Assembly (NCBI GenBank): GCA_008638375.1
Contig: CM018031.1
Location: 9,824,062 to 9,888,061, forward strand
DNA: 64,000 nt
Direction of reading: 5' to 3'
Origin: Nyssa sinensis
Taxonomy: Eukaryota > Streptophyta > Magnoliopsida > Cornales > Nyssaceae
In this document: positions 1-11,900 of the stretch, piece after piece
Numbering within the stretch: position 1 is the first letter of the stretch
Layout: every line of letters starts with the position of its first letter
Made by a program: the position numbers and the translations under genes
The notes under the pieces: generated by a model
The model's database searches: none
The model's input: only the letters and a program-made list of their open reading frames with translations
What the model was told of the DNA's origin: nothing

Positions 1-3000
1 CGCTCGCCATGCATAAATGCACATTTGTCTTAGTTCTTCACACTTGGAAATGAAATAGAATAAGCAAAAAACTAATTGCTCAATTCTCAAAAAAAAAAAA
101 AAAAATGTGATGTTTACAAAATGACAGAAGTGTACTATTAATCATATCAAAATATTGAAAGAAAATCTATGTCAAGGAAACTTAAGTGTGACATCAAATA
201 TAAACACAAAGCAAATCATTGTGCGGCTAGAAAGATGAGGAACCAATGGAAGGTAACCCAACCCTGCCCCAAACACACAACTAAAAAGAATGAATTTAAT
301 TTGTTTTTAAAAAGGCTTACCTTACGATGGGACTTCCAGATTTTCATAGCCATGAGAGCTTGGTCAGTGTCAATACTGCGATGTAAAATGTGAACTTTGA
401 AAGACGAACTAAGAGGCTTCAGAAGGAACCACTGCTGCTCTAGTGAATAGTATGTTGGAAGGAAAATCAAGATGCTCTTTTCAATGTCTGGCTCATTTCT
501 ATGAATGTGCAACACTAAATCATGTATAAGTTTGTGCACTTCAGCCTTGATACCAGCATCAGCCGTGGAAGGACTTGGCCCAGAACAATATTTCAATGAC
601 AACAGTTCTGAAGAAGATGAACTTATTCCAAGAAGTTCAGTTACCTGTTCAGCCAGTAGGGAACAAGAACATACATCAAATAAAGCTGATAAGATATGCA
701 TGACCAAAGAAAAAGTGATAGAAGTTCACAAAAAATGCAATGAACAAATGAAGATATAAAGCACCGAAGCATATGTTAATTTTCCAAATGTTGAAGTGTT
801 ACAATGAAATATAAGCATGTATTTTTCCCCACATAAGAACTCACAGATACAAATGGTTGGAAGTAAATCAACACTCCATGTGACCAAAATAACAGTCCAC
901 ATCCCGGCAAAATGTGATTTAAATGGGAGTGACAGAAGGGTCACCAATGATCAACCGATTTAAATTATGGCCAAAGCCAGGTATATAAGCAGTAATTCCA
1001 AATCCAATGATTAATCATAATCCAGAAACTTCACATAAGGCAGAGTTTGGTTTTTTGCAGGGTGATAGTGGAAAAGTTGATGGATAAGTCAACTTTGCTG
1101 CAACTCTACAGAAATGTACATTAGATTTTTGCCTCTTTTTTTTTTATATCAGTAAATTGTAAGAACATGAAAGACTATAAAATCTCATGTTTTCAAAAAA
1201 TCTCAATATAAAAAACATGAGAGTTTTTCCTCTTACAGCTCCTTGTTCAATTTTTAAAATCCTTTTTCTCGTTTGAGAATCTCCTCCATTGTCTTGAAGC
1301 GTAGCTAAAACCAATTTAGTCATGTTTTCATGGTCTAAGTTAACACTTTCATTTTAATTATTCTCAAAAGAGAAGATTATTCTCTTTACCATTTAATTCA
1401 TCCATAATACCTATCATATTATACTTAAACTTTGTATATTATGTTCTAGTATCATGTTTTTCCCAGGTAATAATTAATTATAACAATAATAAATACCTTA
1501 TTCCATCTTTACCTCCTAACTTATCCTTTTTCCTTTTTACTGACAAAGGATTTTTTTTTTAAATTCTAATCTAGAAGTATTGATGAAAAAAAAATTCCAT
1601 ACTAGAAGTTTTCCCACCCCCATTGACTTATCTATAGTACCAATTATTTTAATGTGAAGATTTGTTTCATTTTTGCCTTTCCCTCACGTCATTGAACCTC
1701 TTGTGTATTTTGTAAATTTTTATGCATTCATTTATTTGATATAAACTAATAATAACAATAATGTGATTGTCTAATATTTGTTTTTTCCATTCCTATCTTT
1801 AACATTAAATGATAATATCATAAATATAAAAGTAGAAACTAATTTTGTTGTAGTAATTCAACCTTCAGTTTCCAATCTTGCCCTTAGTAGTAATTGATAA
1901 TAGCGCTAATGCCATCACCTAATACAGAAATGGATGATAATTTTCATTTAAGTCTTAATCTTACCACTTAAATGGACAATATCAGTAACAGACATGGGTA
2001 AGTCGACTTGGTGTAAGGATAATTTAGAGGTACCAAGTGTAAGTTGTGCAACTCTTATCCCAAACTTGCATGATACACTGGGGAGTGTGGCCCCATTATG
2101 TAAATGTGGCAACTGGTCCCACCTTTATAGGGGATGGAGATGTCCCCCATAACCAGAGGAAAGGGAAGGAAGGAGGAGGATATTATCAGTGACAAAATGA
2201 TACCTGTTCGAGGTAAGAAACTCTTCGCTGAAAAATTGTGTGCTGGCCAGAGCTGGGAATTGCAATCACTTCTACTCTTTCATCCCGACCAAGATCCTTA
2301 AAGTAATCTCTATATCTTGCAATATCAGCAGTAGCAGACATCAAAACCACCCTGGAAGTTTAAAAAAAATAAAAAAAGAAGGATATTGGATCCAGAATCA
2401 ACAACCAATCATTTCCTCGGAACTAAGATACAAGCAATGCAAGAGGTCAAACCCTCCCTCTTGTAGATTTCAGCCAAACATAATTGAGTGAAGAATGACA
2501 TGCACAAAGTCCAGCAACATATCAACAAAAATAACAACAAAAAAAATTATGGAAAGAAGGGAAAATCAAAATATGTTAACCTCAAGTCATTGTTTTTCAG
2601 TAAAAACTGCTTTACACAAACGAGAACAAGATCAGACTCTACAGATCTTTCATGCACTTCATCAAGAATGATAACCTTGTACTTGAGTGCATTCAACCCT
2701 TTCTCCCGCATTTCATCCAACAAAACTCCAGCAGTTTTGAAGACAATCTTTGATCTGCAATATAATTTTCAAAAATAAGTAGAAACCATAAACAGAGAGA
2801 ATATAATAATGATAACAGACATTGCAAGCAACAAAAGAAAGATGTCCCTAAACAAATTTGACTCGACTAGGAATGTTTAAAGCCACTTGTGCATTGAGAG
2901 GGGGGATAAAAAGATATAACCTCTGTTATCTATAGAATCAAAGTTTAGGCTGAATGAAAAAAAACCCTGTGCAATTAATCCTACCAACTTGTGTATGGAT

Positions 3001-5595
3001 AAGCGAACTTCATTCCTAAAATGACTTGCAAGGGACAAAGTAACTAATCCGGTGTGGATAGGGACCATAATCATGCCATAAGGCCAATATTACTAAGAAA
3101 GTTGACATATGTTACAAATGCAAAGAGATCTAAAAAGGGTATATGACCTTATGAAACTAAAGAATCACTACTTGCAAAATTTTATCAAGGAAAATGACAT
3201 AAATCAATATAAGATACATTAATAGAGATCAAATGACAGTATAACAAAGCTTATATTGAGGTCAGCTAAGCATTAGCTTTTGAACGCTCCCCCCCCCCCC
3301 CAAAAAAAAAAAATCAAGAAAACCCATAATACTCCATTTGGTTGACGAGAATATTATGCAAAAAAAATGATTCTTGAGAAAATTGAATGAAAGTAAGAGT
3401 TTAAAAATAAAAATAAAAATAAAAATGAAATAAAATAAGGAAGTTCCTTTTTTTATCATTGGCAATGAGAATTGAACCCTTAATCCCACCCCTCTCTTCA
3501 AATGTCATGCCAACACTTTACCATTTTAATATAATGGCTGTGGGAAAATCAATTAAAGAAGAAAAGAAAAAAAAAAGATTGCTATTCCCTATATGTATTT
3601 CCAAGAGTTCGCTAGAAAATAAAATTTAAACATCCACCCGATTCATAATCATGTATAATTGCATGACATGATTTGAATTTTGACAGAAAGTATTTCTCGA
3701 AAAAAATAATAATAATAATAATTAGTGATAGGACCCAAACTTTCTTACAACAACCAAATGCACAAAAAATAAAGGATAACAAATTTTATCTTCCTTGTCT
3801 TTCGCTTTCCCATCAACCAAACAATGACTAAGAGAAGGACCCAATAATACAATGGCCTCTATTACCAAAAAAATTAAAATTTGTTTCAATCTTAGTTTCA
3901 GTTGCTGGCCCACAGAACATGCAAACAAGACGAAGTTCTTCCCATCAAATGACTTTCAAGCACTGACATCTAAGATGAAGTTCATTTTGCTTTGCGGTAA
4001 ACAGATAATTTTCCTTGTTATATAGCCATAGGTAACAGCATTTTGCCAATAGTTTTTTACACAACTGTTTTGGCCACCCTTTAATGAATTTTATTTATAA
4101 AAAACAAAGGATAATAAATCCACTGCCACAAAGGAACTCTCTATAAAAAATTAATGATATCCAAAATGTGTTGACTTTGCAATAGTTATTGAAAATTTTA
4201 TGAAATACTCACAAGTATGAAAAGCCGGAACTCCCTTTTCTTCTTATTATTATTAGTAAGATAGGTTTGGAACCCTATACAAGGGGCTGCTTGCTGCTAG
4301 CCCTTAAGCATTCTACACATGTCAACAAGAAGCATAAACCTGTACATGGACTAAGATTCTTGCCAATGGATTGTACTAGAAAATACCTTGCTGCTGTGAC
4401 TCTTGAATGACCTATGTGGTATCCAACCTCGCCCCCCACCTCACAGTGACGAGCTTTTGCAACCATTCTGGCAACAGCTACAACAGCAAATCTCCTGGGC
4501 TGTGTACATAATATGGGTTCCATGTTTTCTTCTAGAAGAAACTGCGGGACTTGAGAGCTCTTCCCTTAACAATCAAAACAACATGAAAATTTTAAATCCA
4601 AGAAAATCGTATGAATCGAGTAAAATCCATATTGAACCATATGAATTGTACGGAAAAGGGAATTTATGAAGAAATTAAAGAAACTATCTTTCATTTTCAC
4701 TGCCACATAACAGGTTAAAAAAACAGAGAAAGATGATGAGAAGCAGCTAAGTATGATGAAAAGGGAATTTATGGAGAAATTAAAGAAACTGTCTTTCATT
4801 TAATGTGAAGCTCTAAAATGATCACACAGATTTAAATGGAGCCTTTTCTCGAATTTGAGTAAAAATTGAGTATCTATTGGAGATGGCCTAACAAACAAGA
4901 AAACGTAAGTATGATGAAAACAGGAATTTACGGAGAAATTAAAGAAACTATCTTCCATTTAATATGAAGCTCTCGAATGATAACACAGATTTAAATCAAG
5001 CCTTTTCTCGAATTTGAGTAAAAATTGAGTACCTGCTGGAGATGGCCTAACAAACAAGAACAAACGAGGAAGATGACACCATTTTTGGACACTCTTTTCT
5101 ATCCGAAATAATGCAATGCCACGTAAAGAAACTAAGCTAAGTTACTCCTACCAATTTGAAGTTTAAACCCTAACTAAAAATAAAGAAACAAAAGTCAGCA
5201 CAACCAGTCTTCCTACTTTCTAGTCTCTCGTTTCTTGGAACTGGTCAAAATGAATCAATTTTATTTTCTTTCTCTTTTTCTTCCGTTTCCTCGGCAACCA
5301 CACAGAGTCAGTGGGAGAAAAAATGAGAAATATACCATCAGCACTCGAAAATAAATGTCGGATACATAATGCAGTATTAGAGGAAAAGCAAAGAACAGAG
5401 ACAGGGAGATGAAGAAGGAGTGTTTGTGGAAGTACCGCAACCAGTTTCGCCGACGATCAGGGTGACGCGATTCTCTTGAATCTTCTCTACGATTTTCTTC
5501 CTGAGTGCCATCACGGGAAGATCCGGGAAGTTCGATGAAGAAGAGAATGGAGACGAATACGAAGAGTAACAGGACGAAGTCGGAGATGACGCCAT
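1..5595 (-). CDS. DExH-box ATP-dependent RNA helicase, 5' part (truncated by window edge)
   Basis: Five exons join in frame on the minus strand: 5595-5436, 4564-4387, 2754-2581, 2351-2204 and 644-321, giving 328 codons. All junctions are GT-AG and phases agree. Exon 1 gives a Ser-rich start and the P-loop GETGCGKS (residues 49-56, completed in exon 2). Exon 3 gives DEVH (144-147), exon 4 the SAT motif (176-178), and exon 5 starts the second RecA lobe. The DEVH box marks a DExH helicase, which uses ATP to unwind RNA. The text most resembles the plant DExH8/zinc-finger CCCH 31 protein (Arabidopsis At2g47680, from memory), but the CCCH and helicase-associated domains lie outside the window, so this assignment is tentative. 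An upstream in-frame ATG at 5610 would add five residues; I prefer the second ATG because MASS-type starts suit the family. Positions 1-320 are intron, and intron 1 carries a tandem repeat. Confidence 0.88.
3290..3313. repeat. Poly-C/poly-A homopolymer junction
   Basis: Twelve C followed directly by about twelve A, in intron 3 of the helicase gene. It is a likely place for sequencing or assembly length error. Confidence 0.9.
4749..5064. repeat. Tandem repeat of about 158 bp, two full units plus a partial one
   Basis: Units start at 4749 and 4907 with the same phrase aagtatgatgaaaa and end in gatggcctaacaaacaaga. A shorter third copy, the gggaatttatgaagaaatt stretch, starts near 4659. The copies differ at scattered positions, so the array is not recent. 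It lies in intron 1 of the helicase gene, upstream of exon 2. Confidence 0.8.
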
Positions 5596-5610
5596 TGCGA
5601 ATACCCTCAC

Positions 5611-8400
5611 CCTACTTTACTCTTGATGTCCTCCCTTCCCTTCTCTTCTCACTCTGTATCGTACTCCACTTTTCTCTGCGAATAGAATGCGCCCCTGGCT
5701 TTTATAGAGTCTCTCCCGCCTCTGTCCTTTTCTCGAATGCTGGGTAGTGATTAGAAGCGCTCGAGAACCCGTGAGCTTGGCAACACTTTTTGAGTCATCA
5801 GTCATGGTCCAGACATTTGACGCTTGATGGATTGAGTCCAATCATGTAGAAGTCCAGACATTTGACTCTTGATGGATCGAGTCCAATCATGTGTAAGTGC
5901 CTACCGACATAACAATACGGCCGCTAACTTGACGCAATTTCTTTATTTACTTCGTTCCCACGTTAAACAATGTTGCCTTGAAACGCGTCCTTGACTATAA
6001 GGAGAAGATCAGAAGACTACGGTTAGAGTCGTCGCGATGAAGTCCATTTAGCTAAATTACAGACTACAAATTTTAATCACACTCTTGTGTGTTCTAGGTA
6101 AATATGTTTATACGTTTCAATTTTGAGTTTTCTTGTGATTTTTTTATATTTTTAAAAATTTTAATCATTTTTTAATAATTATATTTTTAAATAAATATTA
6201 ATTAAAAAAAACTAGTTAAAATTAAAAATTCTAAAAAAATAAAAATAAATTTATAGTTTAATTATTTTGAAAAAAAATAATAATAATACTAATTAGAAAA
6301 GGGATATCAATAATTTTTTAGTTAAAAAATATATTTTAAAAAATTTAAAAATTAATAATATAATTATTATAAATCTCGTAAAATATTAATATAATTTTTT
6401 TTTTTTTACTTTATCATCATGCTTCAAAAGCCATGTGAAAATGAAATTCATAAATGCAATTTTTTATTCTTTCTTTTTTACCAACCCCACCCATATTTCA
6501 ACAAAACCGAAGCAATCAGAGAACCTGTGAGGTTCTTTTCCCAATTGATGTGTGAGCATTCCAATTACCCATTACGAGGACCTAACTCGCCTAATCACAG
6601 TGATCATTACCATCATAATACGGTGTACTTGCACTTAAAATAAACGATCACCGATCTATAACAAATAATATCATCACCACAAAAGGGAAGACGATCACTA
6701 CAGAGTGCTCAAAATATTAATAGTAGGATCACGATAATTAAAATTTCAAAACAATTGACAAACCTTCCTCCTAAGTACTGTCATTGCCACCGCCACCACC
6801 ACTACCACCGTCACCAATGCAAAAGCAAAACTCTAACTTGTCAATAATGACATCTGATGTCGATTAACATAATTTTAGTTTCATCGTAATCCGTACACGT
6901 ATAAAAATAAGAAAATGAAATAATTTTGTTATTAAGAAAAAAAATAACAATGCCATACTAACACTAATTTGACTTGGGCATGGACAATTTAAAAAGTTGT
7001 GAATTTTTTTTATTACAATATTTTTGTTTTTACCTTATCTTGCACACAATTATTTAGGAGACTCCTAATATTTAACTATGGTTTTTAAAAAACCATAAAA
7101 ATTTTAAGTTTAATAATATTTTTTATACCAATTGTGCAAGAGATATAATATAATTAATCATGTCACACACACACGCACACAACATTTATCAGTGTCTTAG
7201 AACTGGAGATGTTAGTGCAATGGGTTTTTAACAAAATTTCTTCACCTCATACAGTAGGTCAAAATTCGATTCTCGTGTTATGAATACAAATGTCTAATAG
7301 TTTTCTTTTTTATTATTATACAAAAAATAATAAAATAAAATTTATCAAACTAAAATTGTTTGTTTCTCGAATTCGAAGTTTTCGCCTAAATCAATAAACA
7401 AATATAGTGATGTTGCACTTTTTCGTCCTGACACATAATAGGTTTCGGGTGTACCATATTGTTCGCTTTGGACTTAAGAGCTCTCACAGCTTTATTCTTT
7501 CTAGGCGGAAAAGGCCTGATGCAAGGGAGAGGATGACTGGGACTTATAAGCGATGCCAGTACCTTACTCCTATTCGATGTGGGACTTAAAGTGGCACAAC
7601 AGCTATTTCCCCAGTCGAATTGGTGGAGCACGAGAACGAGACATGTGGCTTAAGCGTTCTCATAGATGGTGCCAAACTGATGTTGCACTTTTTGGTTGGT
7701 GTGAACTCCGAACTTTACTCCCTGAAGAATACTCAAAAAGATGATCGGAGGACCACCGGATTGACATTGGCGTCGCCTATAAGCTGCAGTCGTTCTCTCT
7801 CTTACATCGTGCCTTTTCTGCCGAAGAAAAACAAAGCCGTGAGAGTTTTTAAGTCCAAAGCGAATAACACGATGCACACGAAATTAATTATGTGTCAGGA
7901 CGAAAAAGTGTAACATTACGTAGCATAACAACCTTAGTGAGCCAAGCTTGAGTTAAACTTTGACAATAAATTCTTCAAGTTTAAAAATTTAAAATATATT
8001 TAAGTTTATTTTGTTTTGCCTCACGAGCCGGTTGTGTGATAAAAATGTACGAGACCGAATTCTACACGCACCTAAAATAAATCCGTCACCCATCATTATA
8101 AAAAATAAAATAAGTGGCCGTCTGGCCTTGAAATCCCCTCAACCCCGACCCAACCGCCTCAGTCAAACAGGCCCTAAGTCCGGGATTGGGAAAATGAAAA
8201 ACTGGAAATACATCCATACCACGTAGATGAGGCAGATGATCTACTTGTGAAAGTCTTAATGTTACATCTATACGTTGTGACGAAGCGAGGTCAATTCAGG
8301 TCGTCCAAGATGCAATTTTAACCACTAGATTTGTATTAAACAACAGCGTACCACGCAGAGTAACGTACGCTATATAACACACTATCCTCATTTTGTTATA
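5611..8400. other. Intergenic region between two divergent genes
   Basis: This separates the minus-strand helicase start from the plus-strand SR34 leader, so promoters of both genes should lie at its ends. The first ~250 bp upstream of the helicase contain a diverged duplication: the phrase gtccagacatttgac occurs at about 5808 and 5851. The middle is AT-rich. Around 7200-7290 there is a SINE-like stretch with a B-box-like gtcaaaattcgattctcg. Apart from the foldback MITE listed separately, no coding signal was found. Confidence 0.6.
7401..7918. mobile_element. Foldback MITE with inverted arms of about 165 bp
   Basis: The left arm from 7401 and the reverse complement of the right arm ending at 7918 match over about 165 nt with scattered mismatches. 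Both share ttttcgtcctgacacataat and then ttcgctttggacttaa. The centre (about 7567-7751) is single copy, though at 7680 it holds another copy of the terminal phrase gatgttgcacttttt. No transposase is encoded, so this is a non-autonomous inverted-repeat element. I could not find a convincing target-site duplication, so superfamily is unassigned. Short ORFs on both strands here are by-products of the hairpin. Confidence 0.75.
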
Positions 8401-8427
8401 TTTTGTAACGCTACCCTCCTATAACTC

Positions 8428-8436
8428 AAAACCCTA
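8428..8436 (+). promoter_or_regulatory. Telo-box (AAACCCTAA) in SR34 leader or promoter
   Basis: The nine-base AAACCCTAA motif lies about 55 bp before the 5' UTR splice donor. Telo-boxes are common near transcription starts of plant genes for translation and RNA processing, which fits an SR protein gene. A TATA-like gctatataac lies near 8369. The transcription start is inferred, not seen. Confidence 0.4.
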
Positions 8437-8490
8437 ATCTTCGACTTCGAAGTTCCTCCGTCCCACATAGCGATTTTCAATTATTCGAAG

Positions 8491-8949
8491 GTAAAGTCTC
8501 ATCTTCATGTTTAAAAGCATAAGAAAGCCCCGAAGATCAAATGTTGACGATGACTGATTCTATGTGTGTTTATAGATGTGTATATGCGTGTGTCTATATA
8601 TATATATATGTTTGTATGGAAGGTTTCAAAGCGATGCCATTTTTGTTAATATGTTCGGTAATATTGGAATCTGGCCTGTATATTAGGGTTTTAATTAGAA
8701 GAATGTTTTATTGGGTCGTTTAATGATGTTGCAGAATTTTGATGTCGATGGATGCATACTCTCTTATATTTTGGATTATTGGTTTTGCTGCTGCCTTTTG
8801 TTTTCGTATTCCCTAGATTTTAGTTTGCTTTTGATTTTGTTTAATGTACACAACCTTTTTGTTCATTTTCTTTATTTACTTGTAGATTATGTTTGCTTTT
8901 GATTTTGTTATTTTTTATTATTTGACAATGTTGATGTTGATTTTCTCAG
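8491..8949 (+). other. 5' UTR intron of the SR34 gene
   Basis: The donor is ttcgaag|gtaaag at 8490/8491. The acceptor is ttttctcag at 8949, five bases before the ATG at 8955. Leader introns are usual in plant SR genes. An in-frame ATG at 8889 lies inside this intron and would add a hydrophobic tail absent from the family, so it is not the start. Confidence 0.7.
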
Positions 8950-8954
8950 TAACA

Positions 8955-11900
8955 ATGAGTCGCTCAAGTAGGACTCTTTATGTTGGTAATCTTCCCGGTG
9001 ATATTCGTGAGCGAGAAGTTGAAGAACTGTTTTACAAGGTAATTTCAGTTTTCTATCCTCATTTCGTTTGGTTTTGAAGTGAAAATGAAGGTGCCTTTAT
9101 TTGGTTCAATAGTAAATGCTCTATGGGGGATTGTTTGACTCAAGTTTTGTGTACTAACTGCGAAAGTGATAAGTTGACGTTTGAATGCACATAACTGATT
9201 TGAAAATAATATATACGGTGTTAGATGAGTTGGTTTTAGTTTTATACTCTGTTTTAATTTAATGCTTGATCTTATGTATTTTCCCGGTGTTTGTATTGCA
9301 GTATGGACCAATAGCTCATATTGATTTGAAAATCCCGCCAAGGCCACCTGGTTATGCATTTGTTGAGGCGAGTTTAGAGCTGCATGTGATGCCTTCTATT
9401 TATAACATATCTTAAAATTTTCCAAATTTTCGTTACAGTTTGAAGAGGCTCGCGATGCTGAAGATGCCATTCGTGGTCGTGATGGCTATGATTTTGATGG
9501 GCACCGGTTGCGGGTAGGTCTTAACATTATTTGTTTTCCTGGTGAAATGCATATAACATGGTTTTGCTAGTAATATTTCTTATTCTTGTTTATAGGTGGA
9601 GCTTGCACATGGTGGGCGTGGACACTCATCATCTATAGATCGTTACAGCAGTTACAGCAGTGGTCGGGGTGGCCGTGGTGGCGTGTCTAGGCGTTCTGAA
9701 TACCGTGGTTTGTATTTCACATGATATATTGCATGCTGTATCATATTATTACTTATATTTTAATTTTTCTGCAAATTGATCTCGTTTCATGCAGTGTTAG
9801 TCACTGGACTGCCTCAATCCGCATCATGGCAAGACCTTAAGGTGAGCAGTAGTTTTGTGAACGGTTATGTATCAGTTCACATGCACAAACTTACTGACGA
9901 TCTCCTTGTCATTTCTTGGAATTGGTGTTATATGTCCAATTTAATTAATTTTGATATCATGCATTTTTGTTTAGGACCACATGCGTCGAGCAGGGGATGT
10001 TTGTTTCTCCCAGGTTTTTCGTGATGGAAGTGGTGGTAAGATTTTTAATGAAATAAACTATAGTGTCTCATTTTTACGGTGTGAATTTATATGTTAGCAA
10101 GAGGTTTTGGTGCTCGAGCACGTGAAATATTCCTTAACTTGCCTTTTTTTTATGTCGTGGGAAGGGAATTGAAAGAATGACTGTGTATGACTACAGTTTC
10201 ATAAACTATTAAATATTGATTTTTTTTTGGATGGATACCATATAATGTTAGCATCAAGTAAGAGTAGCCACAGGTATTTGAAGTATTTGGATATCTTTGG
10301 TAATGGATGGATACCTTAACATAACACGAGTGAAAATTGAAATTCACGTTTTTATGGAATCGGAGTTGTTTTCATAGAAACATATTGAAAAATGGCGAAA
10401 GTTACAGAAATAGTCAACTTTCCCTGGTTTTTGACAACAATTCTAGAAATACATTTTTCTTCCACATAAAAAGGGAGATTAGAATTAAAACCAAAAAGTA
10501 GAAGTTTCTTTTTTTTTTTTACTTTTAAAAATATTTATTTGAAAAATATTAGTAGTAGTAGTAGTGACAACGAGGAGGTAAGAAAAGAGTAACACATGTT
10601 GCAAGACTTAGTTGCTAATTGTAATTGCCTAATGTGTTATTTGTTCTACTTAGGTTGTTATTATACGTGAAACTCGTTTTAGTATCTTCTTCACATGTAT
10701 TTATTATGTTAAAGTGTTGTGTTTAATTATAATTATTGAATATTACATGATAAAATTAGTTCTATTTTTTTAAAAAAAATTTGTTTTTTTTCCCTAGTGA
10801 AGCATTGGTTGATATTATTTAATTACTTATTACATTTACATTTACTCAATTCCACCACAATATCCTTCCGTATAATTGTATGGATATGGATGAATATAAA
10901 GGCGTAAAACATTTTCAATTAGTTAATTACTTTGTTTATTTTTGCACATTTATATGTTTTACCTAATGTTTTCATGTATTTTCACATATTCTCAATTTTC
11001 ACTGTTTACTGTATCTTTGTTATGTTTTTGCTTTGTCATTTTTTTCCTGTGATGTTTCTGATATGTTTTAGCTTCTTGGGCAGCTGTAATGATACAGTGA
11101 GATGCATAGATGAACTTTGATCCATGAGTGTAACTAATGTAAAATAGAAACTTTCCAATTTACAAACTCCTATATAGTAGGGTTCAAAATAACAGCGGTT
11201 ACCACTTCATGGGATTAGTTCAGCTGGTAAGGTCTTGAGGATAAAGGACAACTTCCCGAAGAGTTTCCTAGTTTGAAATAGTCTTGTTATCCAATAAGCC
11301 GTTCTTGAGGGCGACGTCACATATTAAAGTTTACTTTGACAGCCACGTGCCTAAAGGATTGACAAATGGTTGGTAGGTCTCCATCATAAGAAAAAGGCTT
11401 TACATTATGTGACGATTGTTACACCTTGCAATTGTGGGGTGAATGGATTTCGCAGTTGTAATGACTGTTACGGGGCTGTTACACCATGTTTGACTAACAG
11501 AACTAAGAGGGTGTTTTTTCCTAATTTTTTGGCAGTTTAGGGTTTCTAACACTCTAGTAAATCTTGTTTTTGCTAAGATCTAATGCAAAAGCTCATAAAT
11601 TTGAAAATATTTCCCTATCTTTTGTATCCAAAGGTAGGGTTCTTCGATATGATCAGTAAGTTTTTTTAGTTTAAAATGATTAACTCTTATGGTAGATAGT
11701 TGAATAAAAATAGAGCTTGGATTAGGACAGTAATCTCTCGAGAATGATTTATTTTTTTTAATTTTGTTCTTATCTAAGGTTAAGTGGTCAAATTTGTTTA
11801 TTTATATTTTCAAAATTTTTAAGTGCATTTGTATGTTAAAAGTTTAGTATAACAATTAGTGCACTTTGCTTGCTGATAAGGACTTATAACTCAATATAAA

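Noticed and set aside
7407..7913. Several overlapping short ORFs on both strands
   Set aside because: They mirror each other because of the inverted arms of the foldback MITE and match no protein family.
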